Shown: piece after piece, positions 7,823 to 16,725 of the stretch
Layout of the letters: each line of letters opens with the position of its first letter
How positions within the stretch are numbered: the first letter of the stretch is position 1
NCBI GenBank assembly: GCA_964440655.1
Contig: CAYTTA010000010.1
Location: 1 to 55,261, forward strand
Direction: 5' to 3'
Origin: CAYTTA01 sp964440655
GTDB taxonomy: Bacteria > Bacteroidota > Rhodothermia > Balneolales > Balneolaceae
DNA length: 55,261 nt
The notes under the pieces: generated by a model
The model's input: the letters and a program-made list of their open reading frames with translations, nothing else
Database searches by the model: none
What the model was told of the DNA's origin: nothing
Program-made: the position numbers and the translations under genes

Positions 7823-8329
7823 TTATTCCGCCACTCTCTGTTGTCTGTATTTTTCGTGGAGGGCGGCTGCCACCGGATCGGGTACGAACGATGAGAGGTC
7901 TCCGCCCCACCACGCGATCTCCCGTACAAGCGAGGCGGAGATGAAGGTGAGCTGCTCGTCGGGCATTAGGAAAACAGTATCGATCTCCGGAGAGAGCCGA
8001 CGGTTGGTCAGAGCCATGCGGAACTCATATTCAAAATCGGAGAGTTGGCGGACGCCCCGGATCAGGGTCTTGACCCCTTTCCTTTTTGCAAAATCGATAA
8101 GCAGACCGGTGAACTCTTCCACTTCGATCCGGTCTCTCCATGGCTTGTCCTCGATGCAGGTACGGATCAGTTCTACCCGTTCCGCTCCGGAAAAGACCGA
8201 TCTCTTCTGGTTGTTGACCGCCACGGTGACGATCACTTTTTCGAAAAGCCGGGTGGCCCGTTCCAGCAGATCGAGATGCCCGTTGGTGATGGGATCGAAG
8301 GAGCCGGGAAAGAGTGCTGTTCTGCTCAT
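7823..8329 (-). CDS. coaD: Phosphopantetheine adenylyltransferase
   Basis: CoaD transfers AMP from ATP to 4'-phosphopantetheine, the penultimate step of coenzyme A synthesis. The 168-residue product opens ALFPGSFDPITNGHLDLLER, where TNGH is the family form of the HxGH nucleotidyltransferase motif. LIRGVRQLSDFEYEF and ISASLVREIAWWGGD (the ISSTLVRE-like motif) complete the active site. It follows rsmD after about 107 bp of degenerate repeats, a gene pairing common in bacteria. Confidence 0.96.
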   Translation of the reverse strand: MSRTALFPGSFDPITNGHLDLLERATRLFEKVIVTVAVNNQKRSVFSGAERVELIRTCIEDKPWRDRIEVEEFTGLLIDFAKRKGVKTLIRGVRQLSDFEYEFRMALTNRRLSPEIDTVFLMPDEQLTFISASLVREIAWWGGDLSSFVPDPVAAALHEKYRQQRVAE

Positions 8330-8377
8330 GCTACAGGACGGATTGCTGTTATTGTGCCACCGCTTCCGGAGAGGGGG

Positions 8378-8463
8378 ATCTCTTTAGATACGGGATGCCT
8401 CTCTTTAGAATCGGGTTACCGATCTTTTGGATCAGGTTACCGCTCTTCCGACGAATCTATCGG
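8378..8463. repeat. Degenerate 21-22 bp tandem repeats between rsmD and coaD
   Basis: Four adjacent units can be aligned at 8378-8399, 8400-8421, 8422-8442 and 8443-8463. The first three share a CTCTTTAGA-like start and a GGGTTACCG/GGGATGCC-like end; the fourth is more diverged. The array starts in the spacer and its third unit holds the rsmD stop codon, so the last codons of rsmD are part of the repeat. Confidence 0.55.
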
Positions 8464-9000
8464 TTGATCCTGAAAGATGCTAACGATGGTTCTGCCGTGA
8501 GCCCGGGAATAGAAGCAGTGTGGATGGTCCGAAAAATCGATCCGTCTGTCATGTTCAAGGATCAGCCACCCGCCGGGTGCCAGCCATCCATCGGTCAGGA
8601 TCTGTGCCACCATCTCCTCCATGAAGGGGTAGTCGTAGGGAGGGTCGCAGAAGACCAGATCGTAGGGGGTGGGATGGCTCCGAAGAAACCGCTCCACCGG
8701 TTGCAGGAGAGTGGAGACCTGGTGATGCACCTCGAATTCGCGGGCGAGCCGATCGATCTGCAACAGGAAATTTCGGTTCTGATCCACAAAGAGCACATGC
8801 TCGATCCCCCTTGAAATTGCCTCGAATCCCAGGTTTCCTGAACCCGCAAACAGATCGAGTCCTCTGGAACCTTCAAGGAACCGGCGGGAAGTGATGACCG
8901 AAAAGATGGCCTCTTTCGTGCGGTCCGAAGTGGGGCGAACCTCCCCGGATTTGGGGACCGGAATTTTCCGCCCCTTCAGTTTGCCTGTAATGATCCTCAT
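8437..9000 (-). CDS. rsmD: 16S rRNA (guanine-966-N2)-methyltransferase
   Basis: RsmD methylates G966 of 16S rRNA in the assembled 30S subunit using S-adenosylmethionine. The 187-residue protein begins MRIITGKLKGRKI, as is typical, with PTSDRTKEAIFSV at about 23-35, the SAM loop LDLFAGSGNLGFEA (48-61) and the catalytic FCDPPYDYP. Its start codon overlaps the end of the DUF3822 gene by 4 bp (ATGA), a sign of translational coupling. The C-terminus ends inside the degenerate repeat array. Confidence 0.95.
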   Translation of the reverse strand: MRIITGKLKGRKIPVPKSGEVRPTSDRTKEAIFSVITSRRFLEGSRGLDLFAGSGNLGFEAISRGIEHVLFVDQNRNFLLQIDRLAREFEVHHQVSTLLQPVERFLRSHPTPYDLVFCDPPYDYPFMEEMVAQILTDGWLAPGGWLILEHDRRIDFSDHPHCFYSRAHGRTIVSIFQDQPIDSSEER

Positions 9001-9893
9001 GCAGGGTCGTTCAACGCGTGCCGGGTTTGATCGAACAGGTTGAGGCTGAGAAGGATGGCCGGGAAAGAGCTCTCCAGTTTGAAGCCGTAGGTGCGTTCAT
9101 CCGCCTCAACCTGCATTCTCGAGAGTGAATTCATGAGAAGAACTTCTCCGTTCTCCGCGAACTCCGATGCCAGCACTTCTGATACTTCAAGACCGAGCGG
9201 TCCGAACAGATAGATCTGATCATGAAATCCATTCATCCAGGTCAGCTCCCTCGAATGCCAGTCCCACAGGTAGGGAAGATCGTGGATGGTTTCATACGGC
9301 AGGAAGGTGGCGCCTCGAAGCCTGCCGAGGAGGTAGGAGGAGACAGCCAGGTAGCCGGGTTGACAATGTACCGTAAGCCAGGCACCGTTCAGGCCGGTAA
9401 GTTGCTGCCACTCCATGCCGAGTTCGAATTCACTCACAAGGTCGTTCTGGCTGAAATCCGACAGAAGGGTCTGGTAACGCTCTGTAAGACTCTTCCGGCG
9501 GATCATGAGCAGCCGGTATTCCGTATTGCTCAGTTCATACCAGGTCGTTTCCAGTTCCTGACGGGGAATATCTGCCATCAGGATTGCAAGATGGTCCTCC
9601 CGTTCATCCGGAGTTTCGTAGACCAGTCGCGGAAAGGCTGTCCAGCACTCGTGAATGGCAGGTGTAAGAAGGCGGGAGCTGCTGCAGGAGAATTTTTCCT
9701 GAAGCCGTGCAAGTGAATGGCGGAGACTGCTGAAGCCGGATTCATCCGAACCGGATACGGCATTCTGGATGATGAAATTGAAATTTATACATCCGATATG
9801 CCGTACCAGATTCAGCTGTGACGGGTCATTGACAGCATAAAAGAGCTGATGATCGGCATAGCAGATGCCGAGGCAATCACCCGTGGATTCCAT
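8997..9893 (-). CDS. DUF3822-like protein
   Basis: This 298-residue protein resembles the DUF3822 family of Bacteroidota, which is often found directly upstream of rsmD and coaD; the assignment rests partly on that context. The sequence has no signal peptide, membrane segment or cofactor motif that I can identify. Segments such as GFHDQIYLFGPLG and MNSLSRMQVEADERTYGFKLE suggest alternating strands. It overlaps rsmD by 4 bp and begins 6 bp after the pseudopilin-like gene, so these genes probably form one transcript. Function is unknown. Confidence 0.65.
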   Translation of the reverse strand: MESTGDCLGICYADHQLFYAVNDPSQLNLVRHIGCINFNFIIQNAVSGSDESGFSSLRHSLARLQEKFSCSSSRLLTPAIHECWTAFPRLVYETPDEREDHLAILMADIPRQELETTWYELSNTEYRLLMIRRKSLTERYQTLLSDFSQNDLVSEFELGMEWQQLTGLNGAWLTVHCQPGYLAVSSYLLGRLRGATFLPYETIHDLPYLWDWHSRELTWMNGFHDQIYLFGPLGLEVSEVLASEFAENGEVLLMNSLSRMQVEADERTYGFKLESSFPAILLSLNLFDQTRHALNDPA

Positions 9894-9899
9894 TTCAGC

Positions 9900-10376
9900 C
9901 TAGTTCCAGTTCGGAGCATTGAGCATGGTCGTTCTGTGCAGATCGCCAATGCGCAGGTCGGAATCCGGATCCTCCAGAAGATAGATCTGGGGACGGATGG
10001 AATCGTTGAGAGTATATCGGAATTCGCTGTGCGGGGGAACCGGAGAGAACTTCAGGGAGTCCGGATTGAACTGGTAAGGCGGGAGTTCCTTGAAAAGCTC
10101 ATTCATCTGGGGGGCGATTCTCGGGTGGGTCTTGACGAACTGAATCACGGAATCGAGTCCTCCGTCGGTGGGCGGGAAGTTCCCATGAACATTCCGGTAC
10201 TGGACAAGTGCATCACGGACCAGGGTCATGCGGTGCTGGACGCGCTGTTTCATCCGCTCTGCCTGGATGACCTCCTGATAGGGATCCACAATCGAACGGT
10301 AGAGATAGTATCCCAGGAAGAGGACGATTACCCCGAGAACCAGGGAGATAATTTTGTTTCGTGTTTCTAGATTCAT
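9900..10376 (-). CDS. Membrane-anchored pseudopilin-like protein of unknown function
   Basis: This 158-residue protein has one N-terminal membrane helix (about 8-26, IISLVLGVIVLFLGYYLYR) followed by a long helix and a globular part. The segment VRDALVQYRNVHGNFPPTDGG (about 53-73) resembles the region after the pilin helix in GspG-type pseudopilins, where a helix leads into a short NG-x-F/Y-P turn. However, the prepilin-peptidase signature (Gly followed by Phe-Thr-Leu-x-Glu) is absent, so it is probably not a processed pilin. It heads the run to rsmD and coaD. The link to pseudopilins is inference from motif shape only. Confidence 0.6.
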   Translation of the reverse strand: MNLETRNKIISLVLGVIVLFLGYYLYRSIVDPYQEVIQAERMKQRVQHRMTLVRDALVQYRNVHGNFPPTDGGLDSVIQFVKTHPRIAPQMNELFKELPPYQFNPDSLKFSPVPPHSEFRYTLNDSIRPQIYLLEDPDSDLRIGDLHRTTMLNAPNWN

Positions 10377-10498
10377 GATTGAGAATTTAAATTCTATAAA
10401 AAGACTCCCGTCAAATGCGGAATGAGAAATTAATCCCGGACATGTAGATATGCAACCATCGGATTGATCCGCCGGTTCAACGCCTCCGGCAGGGCCGT

Positions 10499-10529
10499 TT
10501 TGGATCTGTTTATCACATGATTATCATTA
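10499..10529 (+). promoter_or_regulatory. Possible promoter of the 10650-11807 gene pair
   Basis: TTTG at 10499-10502 is followed after 19 bp by TATCATTA at 10522-10529. The -33 element and spacing fit the Bacteroidota consensus, while the -7 box matches only in part. It would give a leader of about 110 nt containing GC-rich inverted segments before the ATG at 10650. Confidence 0.4.
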
Positions 10530-10649
10530 TATTGATACCTGATTCATTCCGGCGGCAGTCATCCGGCGGAGGTGGGAAGCCTGATCGTTCCGCCGTCTGC
10601 GGATGGCAAGAAGGCTGTAACGGATTGAACGAACCCATATTGAGAGACC

Positions 10650-11000
10650 ATGGTCTACAAGCCGAAACACTATTATCTGTGCAAGACCCCGCTGAGCGCG
10701 GAAGGCCCCCAGGATGTGGAGATCATCGACAAGGCTACACAGAACGAAGATTTCCCGGAACTCTTCCGGAAATTTGAAGAGTTGCGTTCTCACGCATTCA
10801 ATGAGGACCAGCTCTACAGTATTGTGCGTGCCGATGATATCTATGACCTGATCCGGACCGGGGATGAGAAGGAGGCAAGGGAGGAAGTGTTTGAAAAAGC
10901 CCGGCCCGAAATCATCACCAATCTGCAGCATCGTGTCATGCAGAAGAACGACGAGAACGCAAAAGCCATCCTGAAAGAGGTTCACGGGATTGAAGACTAG
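10650..11000 (+). CDS. Protein of unknown function upstream of an MscS channel
   Basis: I do not recognise this 116-residue protein. It starts MVYKPKHYYLCKTPLS and is strongly charged and probably helical, with many Glu, Asp and Arg residues (for example TGDEKEAREEVFEKARPEI near 69-87). It has one cysteine, no signal peptide and no membrane segment. The MscS-type channel gene begins 9 bp after its stop, so the two are very likely co-transcribed and it could be a soluble partner. That link is inferred from spacing alone. Confidence 0.6.
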   Translation: MVYKPKHYYLCKTPLSAEGPQDVEIIDKATQNEDFPELFRKFEELRSHAFNEDQLYSIVRADDIYDLIRTGDEKEAREEVFEKARPEIITNLQHRVMQKNDENAKAILKEVHGIED

Positions 11001-11009
11001 CGCCCCCTG

Positions 11010-11807
11010 ATGGAGCAGCTCCTCTCCTATGCCGAAAACATGATCCCCCGGCTGATCGACTTTGCGTTGACACTGCTGGGAGGTGTTCTCATTCTGATTG
11101 CCGGATGGACGGTTGCCGGATGGCTCTCCCGCAGAGTCGAGTCCAGGACGAGATCTTCAAGAATTGTTGATGAGACCCTGGCACCCATCTTCGGCCAGCT
11201 CACCCGCATTCTGATTGTAATCTTTACGGTGCTGGCCGTTCTCTCCCATTTCGGAATTCAGACGGCAAGCCTCCTCGCCATTCTTGGAGCCGCCGGCCTC
11301 GCCATCGGACTGGCTCTCCAGGGAACGCTTTCGAACATCGCATCGGGAATCATGCTGCTGATGATCCGTCCTTTCCGGCTCGGAGATATTGTTGAAGCGG
11401 ACGGAGTGACCGGTGCGGTTGACGAGATCGGTCTCTTCACCACCAAACTCCACACGGACGACCGCAACTCCCGGATCATCATCCCCAATTCCAAGGTCTG
11501 GGGGAGCCGCATTCACAACCACTCCTTTTTTGATTCCCGCCGGGTTGAACTTGAGATCCGCACCGGAAGCGGGGAGAAGTTGCCGAAAGCGGTTGAATTG
11601 ATCAGGGAGGCACTTGCCAGTGAGGAGAGGATCCAGATCGAGCCTGGAGCCGAAATTCTGATATCGGAATTTCAGGGGAACGACATTCTACTGCTTGTCC
11701 GGTTCTGGGTTCAGGGGTCGATTCAGGAAGAGGTGCGGAGCCAGATGGTTCAGAGGTTGCTGGAGCAGTTTGAGTCTGAAGGACTGCCGGAACCCATCTC
11801 GGAATAG
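11010..11807 (+). CDS. Small-conductance mechanosensitive channel, MscS family
   Basis: MscS channels open under membrane tension and release solutes during osmotic downshock. The 265-residue protein has three predicted membrane helices (about 15-37, 60-83 and 87-112). The third, GAAGLAIGLALQGTLSNIASGIMLL, shows the Gly/Ala packing of the MscS pore helix and is followed by IRPFRLGDIVE, the signature start of the beta domain. NSRIIIPNSKVW marks the central domain. The length is close to E. coli MscS. It follows the unknown gene at 10650 by 9 bp. Confidence 0.9.
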   Translation: MEQLLSYAENMIPRLIDFALTLLGGVLILIAGWTVAGWLSRRVESRTRSSRIVDETLAPIFGQLTRILIVIFTVLAVLSHFGIQTASLLAILGAAGLAIGLALQGTLSNIASGIMLLMIRPFRLGDIVEADGVTGAVDEIGLFTTKLHTDDRNSRIIIPNSKVWGSRIHNHSFFDSRRVELEIRTGSGEKLPKAVELIREALASEERIQIEPGAEILISEFQGNDILLLVRFWVQGSIQEEVRSQMVQRLLEQFESEGLPEPISE

Positions 11808-11971
11808 GCGAAAGGTTGCCGCGCCTCCACTCCGGTCCAACCCAAACGTTACTCATCTTTCACTTTTCTGCAGCCCACTGATGCCTTCCAGTCACTCTGG
11901 TGCTTGGTTGATTCGGTTATGAATCTTGATTAAACTGTCCGATCTGGGAGAAAAATGCATCATCCCGTGAT

Positions 11972-14419
11972 GTGTCATCCGCAACCGAAAACAGGTTTGT
12001 TTTGTCAGATTCAGATAAAAAAACGGCACCGGATTCCGGAGTTCTCTATGAGGATGAGTTCAGTTTCGTGCTGAACGACGGCGGAGTCTACCTGAAGAAG
12101 ACCGAACAGTCTGATGAGCGGAAGATTGCCACCATCGATACCGAAAACCTGGAAGAGGAGCTGAGGCCACTGCATCAGGCGTACCGCACCCTTCAGGAGA
12201 AGGTGGAGGGTCTGATCAACCTGTGGGAGACCGGAGACCCGGAGAGTGCAGGTTTTTGGGATGATGCTGTGACCGGGCGGGACAAGATTTTGGAGGAGAT
12301 CCGGAATGCGGAAGCGCTCGGAGATCTTGATTTGCTGCAGAAAAGCGTGGTGGATGCATTCGGTCGGCTCACTGAGCTGAGAGAACAATCCGGAGAGCCG
12401 GTATCCCTGCCAGCTGAAGAATCCGAATCCGCATCCACTGAAGANNNNNNNNNNNNNNNNNNNNNNNNNNNNNNNNNNNNNNNNNNNNNNNNNNNNNNNN
12501 NNNNNNNNNNNNNNNNNNNNNNNNNNNNNNNNNNNNNNNNNNNNCCGGTATCCCTGCCAGCTGAAGAATCCGAATCCGCATCCACTGAAGAGCCGGCTGA
12601 AGGAGAACCGGCTGAAGAGGTGCCGGTTGTGGAAGAACCGGTCGTGGAAGAACCGGTTGTAGAGGAACCGGCCGTAGAAGATTCTGAAAACTCCGTAGAA
12701 GAACCTCACTCCGGCGAGCCTCCAGCCTCTGCCGGGGAACCGGAGCAGGAAGAGGTGATCCGGTACTACTCCGGACTTGCGGAGAAGGCCGCGCAGCTGC
12801 TGGAGTTTTCTGACTGGGCCTATGTGGATCTGGAGTTCTCCAATATCGAGATCAGATGGTCGGAAGGTCCCGATCCCGGGGAGACTTCTTTAAAGGAGTT
12901 TCGTGAGAGGATTGACCGGGTCCGAAATGAGTTTGAGTCGAAAAAAAAGGCTCACTTTGAAGAGCAGAAGAGGCTGAAAGAGGAGAATCTCAGAAAGAAA
13001 CAGGCTCTTCTGGAGGAACTTGCCGCCATTGTTGAGGCGAAAGAGTGGACAGCCACCCGTGAAGTGGGGCGGATTCGCAGCCAGTGGGATCCGATAAAAC
13101 CGGTTCCCTCCTCGGCCGAAGAACTGGAGGTCCGTTTCAAGAAGCTGGTCGATGAGTTTGAAGCACACAAGGTGGATCGTCTTGTCCGGCAGAAACAGAA
13201 GGAAGAGGAGAATCTGGTAGGCAAACTGCTCATTCTTGACAAGATGGATCTTCTGTTGAAAGAGCTCACCGCCAGTGAGACATCCGACTGGAAGAGTGCG
13301 GCAGCCGGACTGGAGGATCTGAACCGTCAGTGGAGGAAGATCGGACGGGTGCCATCGGAGAAAAACCATGAGACCTGGCAGAGATACCATTCGGTACAGG
13401 ACCGCTTTCATGAACTCAGAATGGCTGGAGATGAGAACTATCGCAAGGAGATGGAGAAAAACCTCTCCAGGAAGCGACAGCTCATCCGGGAGGCGGAAGC
13501 TCTTGTCGATCAGAAGGATCTTGCGACAGCTGCACGACAGGTGAACAAGCTGCACCGCCGCTGGAAAAAGACGGGGAATCTGCCGCAAAAGGATGAAAAT
13601 GAGCTCTGGGAAGAGTTCAAAGGGGCAATCGACCGCTTCAATCAGATCAAGACGGAGAACCTGGACCAGCTTCGGGAGCAGGAGTCACGAAATCTCGAAA
13701 TCAAGAAGGAGCTGATCCTGAAAGCCGTGGAACTGAAAGATTCGGAGGAGTGGGAAGAGACCCATCGCCGTTTTCAGGAATTGATGGAGAAGTGGAAGGA
13801 AACAGGCCCGGTTCCGAAACGACAGTCCGGAAAGATCTGGAAAAAGTTCAAGGAGGCGATGGACCAGTTCTACGATCGCCGCCGCGCCCATTTCAGAGAG
13901 GTGAAAGAGGGAAGAAAGGAGAATCTGGAAGAGAAACAGGTGATTCTGGATAAACTGAAGGCGCTTCTGGAGCATGACAACCCGCTGCAGGCAGTAGAAG
14001 AGGCAAAACCCCTGCAGGAAGAATTCAAAAAGGCGGGACATGTTCCACTCAAGTACAAGAACCGGATGTGGAAAGAGTATCGCGAGGTGTGCGATGCGAT
14101 TTACGAGCGGTTCCGTGCGGCCAGATCTGCGGCTGAAATTGTCGGGCGGGAAAATGTGGGAGATTTCTCGGGAGAGGATCTTACCGAGATCCGGAACAAG
14201 CAGCAGGAATCCGAACGGCTCCGAAGAGAGATCAATCGACTTGAAAAGGAGATCCTTCAGATGAAAGAGTCTCTCTCCTATTTTAAACCATCCGGAAAAG
14301 GAAGCTCCCTTCTGGATGAAGTTCATGGCAGAATCGCCGGGCTGGAGGAGGAGGCTGCCAAAAAATCGGAAGAGCTCGAACGGATGGAACGGGAGATCGA
14401 TCAGCTGAAAAAAGCATAG
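11972..14419 (+). CDS. DUF349 multi-repeat protein, interrupted by an assembly gap
   Basis: This 815-codon frame encodes a long, charged, mostly helical protein. At least five DUF349-type repeats are visible, each with a W-K-x-x-G-x-(V/L)-P core followed by W/F-K-x-F/Y helices (for example WRKIGRVPSEKNHETW, WKKTGNLPQKDENELW, WKETGPVPKRQSGKIW), plus weaker ones before them. The end is coiled coil. An acidic Pro/Glu/Val linker precedes the repeats. DUF349 proteins have no settled function. The frame passes through 100 N flanked by a 47-bp duplication, so the true length may be 766 residues. The GTG start at 11972 has no clear ribosome site and is uncertain. Confidence 0.85.
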   Translation: MSSATENRFVLSDSDKKTAPDSGVLYEDEFSFVLNDGGVYLKKTEQSDERKIATIDTENLEEELRPLHQAYRTLQEKVEGLINLWETGDPESAGFWDDAVTGRDKILEEIRNAEALGDLDLLQKSVVDAFGRLTELREQSGEPVSLPAEESESASTEXXXXXXXXXXXXXXXXXXXXXXXXXXXXXXXXXXPVSLPAEESESASTEEPAEGEPAEEVPVVEEPVVEEPVVEEPAVEDSENSVEEPHSGEPPASAGEPEQEEVIRYYSGLAEKAAQLLEFSDWAYVDLEFSNIEIRWSEGPDPGETSLKEFRERIDRVRNEFESKKKAHFEEQKRLKEENLRKKQALLEELAAIVEAKEWTATREVGRIRSQWDPIKPVPSSAEELEVRFKKLVDEFEAHKVDRLVRQKQKEEENLVGKLLILDKMDLLLKELTASETSDWKSAAAGLEDLNRQWRKIGRVPSEKNHETWQRYHSVQDRFHELRMAGDENYRKEMEKNLSRKRQLIREAEALVDQKDLATAARQVNKLHRRWKKTGNLPQKDENELWEEFKGAIDRFNQIKTENLDQLREQESRNLEIKKELILKAVELKDSEEWEETHRRFQELMEKWKETGPVPKRQSGKIWKKFKEAMDQFYDRRRAHFREVKEGRKENLEEKQVILDKLKALLEHDNPLQAVEEAKPLQEEFKKAGHVPLKYKNRMWKEYREVCDAIYERFRAARSAAEIVGRENVGDFSGEDLTEIRNKQQESERLRREINRLEKEILQMKESLSYFKPSGKGSSLLDEVHGRIAGLEEEAAKKSEELERMEREIDQLKKA
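12398..12591. repeat. 47-bp direct repeat flanking a 100-N assembly gap
   Basis: The 47 bases at 12398-12444 recur exactly at 12545-12591, with N from 12445 to 12544. The identical flanks suggest that two contig ends overlap and were not merged, or that a true tandem repeat was not resolved. Removing one repeat copy and the N's deletes 147 bp (49 codons) and keeps the frame. Confidence 0.9.
12622..12681 (+). repeat. 15-bp tandem repeats encoding VVEEP in the DUF349 protein
   Basis: Four imperfect 15-bp units, each encoding V-V-E-E-P or A-V-E-D-type variants, lie just after the gap. They make an acidic proline-rich linker between the N-terminal part and the DUF349 repeats and are likely to vary in copy number between strains. 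Confidence 0.7.
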
Positions 14420-14490
14420 CTGAATCAGAAATCCGCCCGGTTTCGGATTGCTTCATCCGGATCCACGGCGGATGATTTCTTTATGATGGG

Positions 14491-14943
14491 TTACAGGAAG
14501 TAGCGGAGGCCGAGTCCGCCATTCACGTCAAACTGGGTTGAAGGAACCAGATCGAGCATTGGAGAGAGCTCGAAAAAGACACTGAGCCGGCTTTCAGGGA
14601 TGTTGTACTGCAATCCAAGGGGAATTCTCGCTCCGATAGCGGGATCGTTCTGCAGAAGCAGACGTCCGCCGAATCCGTAATAGAGGGAAAGGTCCGGATT
14701 GTCAAGAGGATTGTGTATCAGGTAGTTGGAGTGGATATGCATGGATCCCTGACCGCTGAACGACCACGCCAGCCCCAGGTCAAAAGCGCTGTTGTGCGTG
14801 ACCCAGAACTTGGCACTCAAACCGGTGGGTTCGCCGACGATGATACCCACCTCTGTATTCCCCGGCCTGTTTTGAGCGTGAAGTGAAGGTGCCGTCAGAA
14901 TGCAGAGAAAAACCGAGAGCGGTAATAATATGCGGAGTTTCAT
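14491..14943 (-). CDS. Small outer-membrane beta-barrel protein
   Basis: This 150-residue protein has a clear signal peptide (MKLRILLPLSVFLCILTAPSLHA, cleavage near residue 23). The mature part alternates hydrophobic and polar residues in short strands joined by turns, for example AFDLGLAWSFSG, SLYYGFGGRLLL and LSVFFELSPML, and ends in GGLGLRYFL with a C-terminal aromatic/hydrophobic residue, as outer-membrane barrels do. This suggests an eight-strand barrel of unknown function. It converges with the DUF349 gene. Confidence 0.7.
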   Translation of the reverse strand: MKLRILLPLSVFLCILTAPSLHAQNRPGNTEVGIIVGEPTGLSAKFWVTHNSAFDLGLAWSFSGQGSMHIHSNYLIHNPLDNPDLSLYYGFGGRLLLQNDPAIGARIPLGLQYNIPESRLSVFFELSPMLDLVPSTQFDVNGGLGLRYFL

Positions 14944-15159
14944 AACGGAAATTTTGGATGTCGGTCAGGGAAATATGTTCCGATGATACAAGAGATTACA
15001 GTCAGATAAAATACATCCTGCATCCGGTGTATCACAAATTAATCCGCAACTCCAGGAAAACCAGGAAGATCTCTGTGGCAGGAGGTGCTGCGCCCTCGGA
15101 TTTTCACATTTTATTGTTTCCGGGAATCCGGTAATTTCGGCGCAAATCAATCATTCCAC

Positions 15160-16725
15160 GTGCCTCAGACAGACTTTCTCGTGATCGGAACCGGTCTGGC
15201 AGGACTCAGCTTTGCCGTAAAAACAGCAATGCATCATCCTGACAGGGAAGTTGTGCTCATCTCGAAATCCCGGGTCACCGAGAGCAATACGCGCTATGCA
15301 CAGGGGGGAATCGCTGTAGTTACCGATTTCAGCAACGACGATTTCGGGAAGCACAAGGAAGATACACTGAAAGCGGGAGACGGTCTTTGCAACCCGCATA
15401 TTGTGGACCTGGTAGTGAGAGAGGGACCCGCGAGGATTGAGGAGATGATCGACCTGGGAGCAGAGTTCGACCGAACCCCGGAAGGGAACTACCATCTCGG
15501 CATCGAAGGTGCACACTCCGTTCACAGGATACTCCATTTCAAGGATGTGACCGGATTGAAGATCCAGGAGACGCTTCTGAAACGAGCCCGGTCTCTGCCG
15601 AACATTCATATTCTGGAGCATCATTTTGCGGTAGAACTGATAACCGGTCACCATCTGCATGAAGAGCCGGCAGCCGGAGAAGGGATTACATGCTATGGCG
15701 CCTATGTGCTGGACCTCCGGACACTCCGGGTCTTTCCGTTTGCCGCCCGGATCACACTGCTGGCTGCAGGTGGAATCGGTCAGGTCTACAAAGTGACCAC
15801 GAACCCCGAAGTGGCCACCGGCGACGGCATAGCCATGGCTGCGCGTGCCGGGGCTGAGATTGAGCATATGCAGTTTGTTCAGTTTCATCCCACAGCCCTC
15901 TACGGCCGCTCGGAAGGGAGATCGTTCCTCATCTCCGAGGCGGTGAGGGGCTTCGGGGCGGTGCTCCGGAACGGGGCCGGGGAATCCTTTATGGAGAAGT
16001 ATGATGAGAGGGGTTCGCTCGCATCAAGGGATATTGTGGCTCGCTCCATAGACACCGAGATGAAGCAGCGGGGGGAGGAGTGTGTCTGGCTTGACTGCCG
16101 GCACCTCGATACGGAGGAGTTCAGGGAGCATTTTCCCAATATTTATCAGAAATGCTGCTCGGAGGGGATCGATGTGGCCCGGCAGATGATACCGGTGGCT
16201 CCGGCCGCCCACTATCTCTGCGGAGGTGTGAAGACGGATGAATGGGGCAGGACAGGGATCAGTCAACTCTACTGCTGCGGAGAGGTCGCCTCAACCGGTC
16301 TTCATGGGGCCAATCGCCTCGCCTCGAACTCTCTTCTCGAAGCGCTGGTATTTGCCCACCGCTGTTTTCTTGATGCCATGGAGCGGATTGATACTCTCCC
16401 GATCCGGAAAGATCTCCCCTCCTGGCGTTCCGATGGCACCACCCGCCCGCGCGAGTGGATCCTGATTCATCATACGCGGAATGAACTGAAAAGCATCATG
16501 CACAATTATGTGGGGATTGTCCGGTCGGATGAGCGTCTGGCGCGCTCGCTGAAACGGCTGGAGACACTCTGGTACGAAACCGAGGAGCTCTACCGGCGGA
16601 CCACACTCTCTCCGCAACTGTGTGAATTGAGGAATATGATACAAGTGGCCCGGCTCATTGTTGAGATGTCTGTGGCCCAGAAAGAGAACCGTGGAACTTT
16701 CTACAATGTGGACAATGATCTCTGA
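15160..16725 (+). CDS. nadB: L-aspartate oxidase
   Basis: NadB oxidises L-aspartate to iminoaspartate with FAD, the first step of de novo NAD synthesis. The dinucleotide motif DFLVIGTGLAGLSFA opens the protein, SNTRYAQGGIAVV follows the FAD site, and HPTALYG and GGVKTDEWGRT mark the active-site domain. I start it at GTG 15160, giving 521 residues and placing the motif close to the N-terminus; an in-frame GTG at 15085 adds 25 residues that look like leader. nadC overlaps its 3' end. The partner quinolinate synthase nadA is not in the window. Confidence 0.93.
   Translation: MPQTDFLVIGTGLAGLSFAVKTAMHHPDREVVLISKSRVTESNTRYAQGGIAVVTDFSNDDFGKHKEDTLKAGDGLCNPHIVDLVVREGPARIEEMIDLGAEFDRTPEGNYHLGIEGAHSVHRILHFKDVTGLKIQETLLKRARSLPNIHILEHHFAVELITGHHLHEEPAAGEGITCYGAYVLDLRTLRVFPFAARITLLAAGGIGQVYKVTTNPEVATGDGIAMAARAGAEIEHMQFVQFHPTALYGRSEGRSFLISEAVRGFGAVLRNGAGESFMEKYDERGSLASRDIVARSIDTEMKQRGEECVWLDCRHLDTEEFREHFPNIYQKCCSEGIDVARQMIPVAPAAHYLCGGVKTDEWGRTGISQLYCCGEVASTGLHGANRLASNSLLEALVFAHRCFLDAMERIDTLPIRKDLPSWRSDGTTRPREWILIHHTRNELKSIMHNYVGIVRSDERLARSLKRLETLWYETEELYRRTTLSPQLCELRNMIQVARLIVEMSVAQKENRGTFYNVDNDL

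Noticed and set aside
14940..15160. ATACATC/GGTGTAT near-palindrome upstream of nadB as a NAD-regulator site
   Set aside because: The arms mismatch once and resemble no known NadR, NiaR or NrtR site; chance is likely.
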